Positions 59,329-64,000 of a stretch of DNA of 64,000 nt are shown here, piece after piece. This stretch comes from Microbacterium sp. cx-55 (GTDB lineage Bacteria; Actinomycetota; Actinomycetes; Actinomycetales; Microbacteriaceae), in assembly GCF_021117345.1 (NCBI RefSeq), contig NZ_CP088261.1:2976001-3040000 (forward strand), read 5' to 3'. The position numbers were made by a program, and so were the translations under genes. How positions within the stretch are numbered: the first letter of the stretch is position 1; each line of letters begins with the position of its first letter. A model generated the notes under the pieces. The model searched no databases, was not told where the DNA came from, and worked only from the letters and a program-made list of their open reading frames with translations.

Positions 59329-60861
59329 ATGACGATGCAGAACCACGGACTCGGCTCCTGGATGGCCACCCGGCGACGGAAGAATCCCGACAAGCCCGCC
59401 GTGATCTTCGGCGACGGCGAGGTGCTTACCTACCGGGCCTTCGCCGACGCGGCGGACCGCATCTCGGCCGTGCTCTCGCAGCGCGGGATCGGCAAGGGGG
59501 ATGCGGTCGCGTATCTCGGTGAGAACAGCCCAGAGTTCCTGCAGGTGCTGTTCGCGTGCGCGCAGCTCGGCGCGGTGTTCGTGCCGGTGAACACCCGGCT
59601 CGCCCCGCCCGAGGTGACCCACGTGCTCACAGACTCGGGCGCGCGGGCGCTGATCCACGACGCGGAGTTCGCGGGCCGAGTCGCCGACGGCATCGAGGCG
59701 GCGCAGATCGCGCACGCGATCCTCACGGGCGGCGGGGCGGCTGGCATCCCCGGGCTCCGGCAGTGGATGGCCGAGGCGGGCGCCGGCCATGCCGATGTCA
59801 CCGTCGGGCTCGATGACCCGGCCGCCATCGTCTACACCTCGGGCACGACGGGCAAGGCGAAGGGCGCGGTGCTCTCGCACGGCAACCTCACCTGGTGCGC
59901 CATGAACTGCATCATCGATTACGACGTCGTCTCCACCGACATCGCCCTGATGATCTCGCCCCTGTTCCACGTCGCATCGCTCGGGATGGGCGCGTTGCCC
60001 GTGATCCTCAAGGGCGCCACCATCGTGCTCGAGAAGGGGTTCGAGGCCGGCCGCGCGCTCACGCTCATCGAACGCCACCGCGTGACGATGCTGAGCGGTG
60101 TGCCGACGACCTACCAGCTGATGGCCGATCACCCGAGCTGGCCGGATGCCGACACCTCCAGCCTGCAGAAGCTCACGTGCGGCGGCTCGGCCGTGCCCAC
60201 CCGCATCCTGAACGCCTTCGAGGAACGCGGACTGTCGTTCTCGCAGGGGTACGGGATGACCGAGACCTCGCCCGGAGCGACCGCGCTCGCCCCCGACATG
60301 ACGCGCACCAAGCAGGGCAGCGTCGGGCTGCCGCACTTCTTCACGGACGTCCGGATCGCCGATGACGCGGGGCGGATGGTGCCGCGCGGCACCGTCGGCG
60401 AGATCGAGATCTCCGGCCCGAACGTGTTCCTCGGGTACCACGGACTCCCGGGCGCCACGGCCGCCGCGTTCACCGACGACGGCTGGTTCCGCTCCGGTGA
60501 CCTCGGGTATCTCGACGAAGACGGGTACCTCTACATCGCCGATCGGCTGAAGGACATGATCATCTCCGGCGGCGAGAACATCTATCCGGCCGAGGTCGAG
60601 AACCTGATCAGCGACATCCGCGGCATCTCCGGTGTCGCCGTGATCGGCGTTCCCGACGAGCGCTGGGGCGAGGTGCCGTGGGCGGTCGTGACGCTCCGCG
60701 AGGGAGCGCAGGTGACGACCGAGTCGGTGCGCGCCGAGCTCGACGGGGTGCTCGCCCGCTACAAGCTGCCGAAGAACGTGGTGGTCGTCGACGACCTGCC
60801 GCGCACCGCATCCGGCAAGATCCGAAAGCCCGATCTCCGCGCCCGCTTCGGCCGGCACTGA
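59329..60861 (+). CDS. phdA: Hydroxycinnamate/phenylpropanoid CoA ligase
   Basis: 510 residues from the ATG at 59329; the ATG six bases later is better spaced from AAGAGG and equally possible. AMP-forming ligase with the P-loop IVYTSGTTGKAKGAV, A5 region QGYGMTETSPG, the hinge YIADRLKDMIISGGENIYP and the C-terminal catalytic Lys in RTASGKIRKPDLR. It activates the aromatic acid as the CoA thioester, the first step of the route. Substrate preference (p-coumarate, caffeate, ferulate or phenylpropionates) is not readable. Last gene of the operon. Confidence 0.87.
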   Translation: MTMQNHGLGSWMATRRRKNPDKPAVIFGDGEVLTYRAFADAADRISAVLSQRGIGKGDAVAYLGENSPEFLQVLFACAQLGAVFVPVNTRLAPPEVTHVLTDSGARALIHDAEFAGRVADGIEAAQIAHAILTGGGAAGIPGLRQWMAEAGAGHADVTVGLDDPAAIVYTSGTTGKAKGAVLSHGNLTWCAMNCIIDYDVVSTDIALMISPLFHVASLGMGALPVILKGATIVLEKGFEAGRALTLIERHRVTMLSGVPTTYQLMADHPSWPDADTSSLQKLTCGGSAVPTRILNAFEERGLSFSQGYGMTETSPGATALAPDMTRTKQGSVGLPHFFTDVRIADDAGRMVPRGTVGEIEISGPNVFLGYHGLPGATAAAFTDDGWFRSGDLGYLDEDGYLYIADRLKDMIISGGENIYPAEVENLISDIRGISGVAVIGVPDERWGEVPWAVVTLREGAQVTTESVRAELDGVLARYKLPKNVVVVDDLPRTASGKIRKPDLRARFGRH

Positions 60862-60909
60862 CCCCCGCCCCGCCCGAGCGCTCGGCCCCGAGCCCCAACC
60901 CCGAGCCGA

Positions 60910-60982
60910 CCGCGAGACGGGATCGGGGCGCCGAGACATCGGGGTAACCCCACTGTCTCGGCGCGAAGATCCCGTCTCGCGG
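60910..60982. repeat. Long palindrome, GAGAC family subtype a (copy 3)
   Basis: Perfect 15-bp arms CCGCGAGACGGGATC (60910-60924) and GATCCCGTCTCGCGG (60968-60982), inner GCGCCGAGACA / TGTCTCGGCGC and central GGGGTAACCCC. Between the convergent ligase and PaaX genes. Confidence 0.92.
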
Positions 60983-61016
60983 AATAGGGGCGTCGGGCCG
61001 AACGAAGGAAGGGTGG

Positions 61017-61871
61017 TCAGCGGTCGGCGAGCGCGGAGAGATCCTCGCGCGCGGCGGCCAGCAGTTCGGTGCGCCGCGCACGGTAGGCGGCGATCGACCG
61101 GGCGGCCGGCCAATCCTCGTCGAGGAAGTCGCCGGGCAGGCGCGGGTCGGCGCGGAGCAGCGCGAGCCAGTCCGACACGAGCATCGTGAGCGCAGATGCC
61201 GGAGGCACGGATGCGGCGAGCACCGCCGGATCGTCCCACACGGCGAGGAACCGCTCGTGGGCGGCCCGCAGCGCGTCGAGATCCCACGCGCCGCGCACCG
61301 ACGCGGCGAGCGGGAACTCCGGCAGGTCCTGCGCGCGGAACGCCACGACGCACGACTCCGGGAGCTCGTCGCGGAGCGAGCCGAGCGCGGCGACGAGGTC
61401 GACCGCCCCGGGCGCCACCCACAGTCCGTCGCGCACCGGCGCGAAGCCCTCCCAGGTGAGCGCGGCACGCAGTCGGTGCCGAAGCGTCCGCTGGCCCTCG
61501 GGCACCGAGAATGTCACGAGCGTCCATCCCTGTCCCTGGGGCGAGAACGGATGCGGGGAGTGCACGCGCTGAGATGCCTCGCGCAGCACCTCGCGGCCGT
61601 GATCGGTGAGACCGTACTCGACCCCCCGGCCGACGCGGCCGCGGGTGAGGAACCCGCGAAGCACCATGCGGTCGAGCGTCGCACGGGCCGTCGGCACGGC
61701 GACCCCGGCGCCCTCGAGCACGTCGAGGTACACGCCCGCGCGCACCGGATCGTCCATGCCCACGTCGAGCTGCTCGCCGAGAAGGGCGAGGAGGAGCTGT
61801 TTGGGGTTGCGGGCGGATGCCGCATCCGGAGTCGTGTCCGCGGCGCGCGCCTGCGTGGCGATGGCCGGCAC
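61017..61871 (-). CDS. PaaX-family transcriptional regulator
   Basis: 284 residues from a GTG. PaaX layout: an N-terminal winged helix (about 22-100: PKQLLLALLGEQLD..., PTARATLDRMVLRGFLTRGRVGRGVEYGLTDHGREVL), a central domain beginning WTLVTFSVPEGQRTLRHRLRAALTWEGFAPVRDGLWV, and a helical C-terminal domain. PaaX controls phenylacetyl-CoA genes in other bacteria, but none are present here. The start lies one base after the stop of the ABC ATPase, so it is the last gene of the importer operon and may report on a CoA thioester made from the imported compound. Confidence 0.87.
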   Translation of the reverse strand: MPAIATQARAADTTPDAASARNPKQLLLALLGEQLDVGMDDPVRAGVYLDVLEGAGVAVPTARATLDRMVLRGFLTRGRVGRGVEYGLTDHGREVLREASQRVHSPHPFSPQGQGWTLVTFSVPEGQRTLRHRLRAALTWEGFAPVRDGLWVAPGAVDLVAALGSLRDELPESCVVAFRAQDLPEFPLAASVRGAWDLDALRAAHERFLAVWDDPAVLAASVPPASALTMLVSDWLALLRADPRLPGDFLDEDWPAARSIAAYRARRTELLAAAREDLSALADR

Positions 61872-61872
61872 T

Positions 61873-62673
61873 TCAGGCGACCGGCCGCACGGCTTCGCCG
61901 CGCTTGGCGCGCTGGATCTGCTCGTACACGTGCGTGCGGAGCTCGGTGAAGCGCGGCAGCGCGCGCGTGGTGATCTGGTCGCGCTCGGGGGCGAGGTCGA
62001 CCCTCAGGTCTTCCTGCACCCAGGTGGGCGACTTCGAGAGCACGACGACCCGCTCGCCGAGGTAGACGGACTCGTCGATGTCGTGGGTCACGAACAGGAT
62101 CGACATGCCGCGCTCGAGGTGCAGGCGCCGCACGAGGTCTTCGAGGTCGGCGCGGGTCTGCGCGTCGACCGCCGCGAACGGCTCGTCCATGATGAGCACT
62201 TCGGGCTGGTAGGCGACGGCGCGCGCGATGGCGACGCGCTGCTGCATGCCCCCCGATAGCTGCCACGGGTAGCTTCCGGCGGCGTGGTCGAGCCCGACGG
62301 CCGCGAGCGCGTCGTCGATCAGCCGGTCGCGCTCGGCCCTGCTGAGCTTCTTGTGCTTCAGGGGCAGCTCCACGTTGCCGCGCACGGTGAGCCACGGGTA
62401 GAGGCTGCGGCCGTATTCCTGGAAGACGAGGGCCATGTTCGGCGGGGGGCCGGTGACCTTCTTGCCGTCGAGCACGACGGACCCCGCCGTCGGGGAGAGG
62501 AGCCCCGCGATGCACTTGAGCAGGGTCGTCTTTCCGCATCCGGACGGACCGACGATGCACACCAGCTCGCCGCGGTTCATCGTGAAATCGATGTCGCCGA
62601 TCGCCTCGACCGAGCCCGTCGACGATTCGTATACCTTCTTGAGGTGCTCGACCTGCAGGAGTGTGTCAGGCAC
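61873..62673 (-). CDS. NitT/TauT-type ABC transporter ATPase
   Basis: 266 residues from a GTG with AAGGAGGT four bases upstream. Walker A VGPSGCGKTTLLK, Q-loop ALVFQEYGRSLYPWLTV, signature LSGGMQQRVAIARA, Walker B VLIMDEPFAAVD, switch FVTHDIDESVYLG: the subfamily that drives import of nitrate, sulfonates and small organic or aromatic acids. It overlaps the permease stop by eight bases and ends one base before PaaX. No substrate-binding protein is visible; it may lie beyond the right edge. Confidence 0.9.
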   Translation of the reverse strand: MPDTLLQVEHLKKVYESSTGSVEAIGDIDFTMNRGELVCIVGPSGCGKTTLLKCIAGLLSPTAGSVVLDGKKVTGPPPNMALVFQEYGRSLYPWLTVRGNVELPLKHKKLSRAERDRLIDDALAAVGLDHAAGSYPWQLSGGMQQRVAIARAVAYQPEVLIMDEPFAAVDAQTRADLEDLVRRLHLERGMSILFVTHDIDESVYLGERVVVLSKSPTWVQEDLRVDLAPERDQITTRALPRFTELRTHVYEQIQRAKRGEAVRPVA

Positions 62674-63490
62674 GCTCCACCTCCTTGATTCCGTGGTACC
62701 AGCGCAGAACCCTGCGCTCGACGAGAGTGAAGATGACCGCGAGCAGGATGCCGACGAGACCGAGGAGCACGATGCCGCTCCACATCTCCGCGATCAGATA
62801 GTTGCGCTGGAAGTAGGCGATCCGGAAGCCGAGTCCCGATGACGAGTAGAACATCTCCGAGATCACCATCATGATGAGCGCGACCGACAGGGTCTGCCGA
62901 ACGCCCGCCATGATCCGCGGACTCGCGGCCGGCAGCACCAGTCCGAAGAGCCGCTGCGAGCGGGTGAGAGCGAACGAGCGCGCCGTCTCGGTCATGACCG
63001 CATCCGTGCCGCGCACCCCTTCCACGGTGTTCAGCAGCACCGGCCAGAGCGATCCGAACACGATGACGACGATCTTCATGTTGTCGGTCACGCCGAGGAG
63101 GGCCACGAACACCGGGATGAGGACGGGCGGCGGGATGGCGCGGAAGAACTCGAGCAGCGGCTCGAGGAGCTCGCGCAGCCAGCGCGTGAGGCCGATGACC
63201 GTGCCGGCGGCGACACCGATCGCGACGGCCAGCACGATCGCCAGGGAGAGGCGCGCGAGGCTCGGGATGACGTCGGTGAGAAACGCCGGACCGATCCAGG
63301 TCTGGATGAACGCGTCGAGGATCGTCAGCGGCCCGGGGAAGAACTTCGCGGGCGACACCGTGCCCCAGATTCCCCAGATCACGAGCAGCACGATCGGGAG
63401 TCCGATCGCGAACCCGACGCTGCGCGAGAGACCGCCCCAGATGGACGGGCGGGCGGGTGCCGTTCGCACGGTGCTCGTGTAGAGGGTCAC
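62666..63490 (-). CDS. NitT/TauT-type ABC permease (second of two)
   Basis: 274 residues from a GTG with GGAGGAG upstream. Six helices of the BPD_transp_1 type with the ATPase-coupling EAA-like loop FALTRSQRLFGLVLPAASPRIMAGVRQTLSVAL. FFRAIPPPVLIPVF precedes it, as usual in TauC/SsuC relatives. It overlaps the neighbouring permease by four bases; two different permease subunits would form a heterodimeric channel, which is uncommon for this subfamily. Confidence 0.9.
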   Translation of the reverse strand: MTLYTSTVRTAPARPSIWGGLSRSVGFAIGLPIVLLVIWGIWGTVSPAKFFPGPLTILDAFIQTWIGPAFLTDVIPSLARLSLAIVLAVAIGVAAGTVIGLTRWLRELLEPLLEFFRAIPPPVLIPVFVALLGVTDNMKIVVIVFGSLWPVLLNTVEGVRGTDAVMTETARSFALTRSQRLFGLVLPAASPRIMAGVRQTLSVALIMMVISEMFYSSSGLGFRIAYFQRNYLIAEMWSGIVLLGLVGILLAVIFTLVERRVLRWYHGIKEVERA

Positions 63491-64000
63491 AGGATCTCCT
63501 CCCCGCGCACCGACTGATGCCAGGCGAGGGCCCGGCGCTCGATGGCACGGAAGCCGAGGTTGACGATCAGCCCGAGGACGCCCGTGACGAGCACGATCGC
63601 GTACACGGTGGTGATGTTGCCCACGTTGTAGGCTTGCACGATCGTGCGGCCGAGCCCCGGGTTGCCGATGGTCATCTCCGCGGTGACCGCCAGGATGAGG
63701 GCGACCGCGGCGGCGAGCCGGAGCCCCGTGAAGATGTACGGCAGGGCGGTGGGCAGCACCAGGCTTCGCAGCTGCGCCGAGCGGGTGAGCCCGAAGCTGC
63801 GTGCGGTGTCGCGGGCGACCGTGTCGATGTCGGCGACGCCGTAGAGCACCTGCACGAACACCTGCCAGAAGCACGCGTAGACGATGATCACGAGCGCGGC
63901 CTGGATCTGGATGCCGTACGCCAGGATCGCGAGCGGGATGAGGGCGACCGAGGGGATTGGGCGGAGGAACTCCACCATCGAGTGCGTCGCGCGGCGGAGG
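63487..64000 (-). CDS. NitT/TauT-type ABC permease (first of two), 5' end outside window
   Basis: The 3' 171 codons are visible. MVEFLRPIPSVALIPLAILAYG and the EAA-like loop FGLTRSAQLRSLVLPTALPYIFTGLRLAAAVALIL match the partner permease in pattern but not in sequence. Reading continues in frame through the right edge (LRRATHS before the Met), so the internal ATG at 63978 is not the start. Coupled to the second permease by a GTGA overlap. Confidence 0.9.
   Translation of the reverse strand, partial: LRRATHSMVEFLRPIPSVALIPLAILAYGIQIQAALVIIVYACFWQVFVQVLYGVADIDTVARDTARSFGLTRSAQLRSLVLPTALPYIFTGLRLAAAVALILAVTAEMTIGNPGLGRTIVQAYNVGNITTVYAIVLVTGVLGLIVNLGFRAIERRALAWHQSVRGEEIL

Overview
The window is about 70% GC, has short intergenic gaps, GTG and even TTG starts, many 4-base ATGA/GTGA gene overlaps and actinobacterial protein families throughout. 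It reads as chromosomal DNA of a high-GC actinobacterium, most likely Microbacteriaceae (Microbacterium-like). There is no rRNA or other phylogenetic marker to fix the genus. I saw no tRNA, IS element, phage or CRISPR array.

Region 1 (1-15.6 kb) is a type VII (ESX-like) secretion locus in two divergent blocks. Leftward: eccD1 > eccB > mycP1. Rightward: two Esx (WXG100) genes, a small helical protein, a second mycosin, a glycine-rich protein with a helical N-terminus, a second Esx pair, a second EccD-like protein, an RDD-FHA membrane protein, and eccC. The 3' end of another FHA-domain gene lies at the left edge. Esx pairs, mycosins and EccD are all duplicated and no EccE is visible, so this is not a copy of the mycobacterial layout. 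Both Esx pairs are followed by strong hairpins.

Region 2 (15.9-26.2 kb) is a mixed transport and regulation stretch: a DrrAB-like ABC exporter, a large AfsR/SARP-type NTPase regulator, an alpha/beta hydrolase divergent from a stand-alone condensation-domain protein, a DHA2-type MFS exporter and a POT-family peptide transporter. Region 3 (26.2-33.8 kb) is a sugar or polyol catabolic unit: a TIM-barrel isomerase, a Gfo/Idh/MocA dehydrogenase, a ribose-type ABC importer and a ROK regulator.

Region 4 (33.8-64 kb) is an island for aromatic compounds. A meta-cleavage module (extradiol dioxygenase, FAH hydrolase, FAD monooxygenase, ACMSD-like amidohydrolase) is divergent from a LysR gene, with an MFS carrier nearby. 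After a TetR/membrane-protein pair comes the complete protocatechuate branch of the beta-ketoadipate pathway (pcaHGBDC and pcaIJF) with two IclR regulators, then pobA. A phenylpropanoid side-chain module follows (MarR, SDR, retro-Claisen hydrolase, acyl-CoA dehydrogenase, MaoC hydratase, acyl-CoA ligase), matching the phd/cou type known from Corynebacterium and Rhodococcus. Together these would take hydroxycinnamates to 4-hydroxybenzoate, protocatechuate and finally acetyl-CoA plus succinyl-CoA. A PaaX-family regulator and a NitT/TauT-type ABC importer close the window.

Gene ends are decorated by several families of long, nearly perfect palindromes (60-90 bp). One family has at least six copies in two subtypes (outer arm CCGCGAGAC), another has two copies (core TTTGGGGCG), and a third occupies the 620-bp gap inside the pca cluster. 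These palindromes and the duplicated secretion locus are the least conventional parts of the window.
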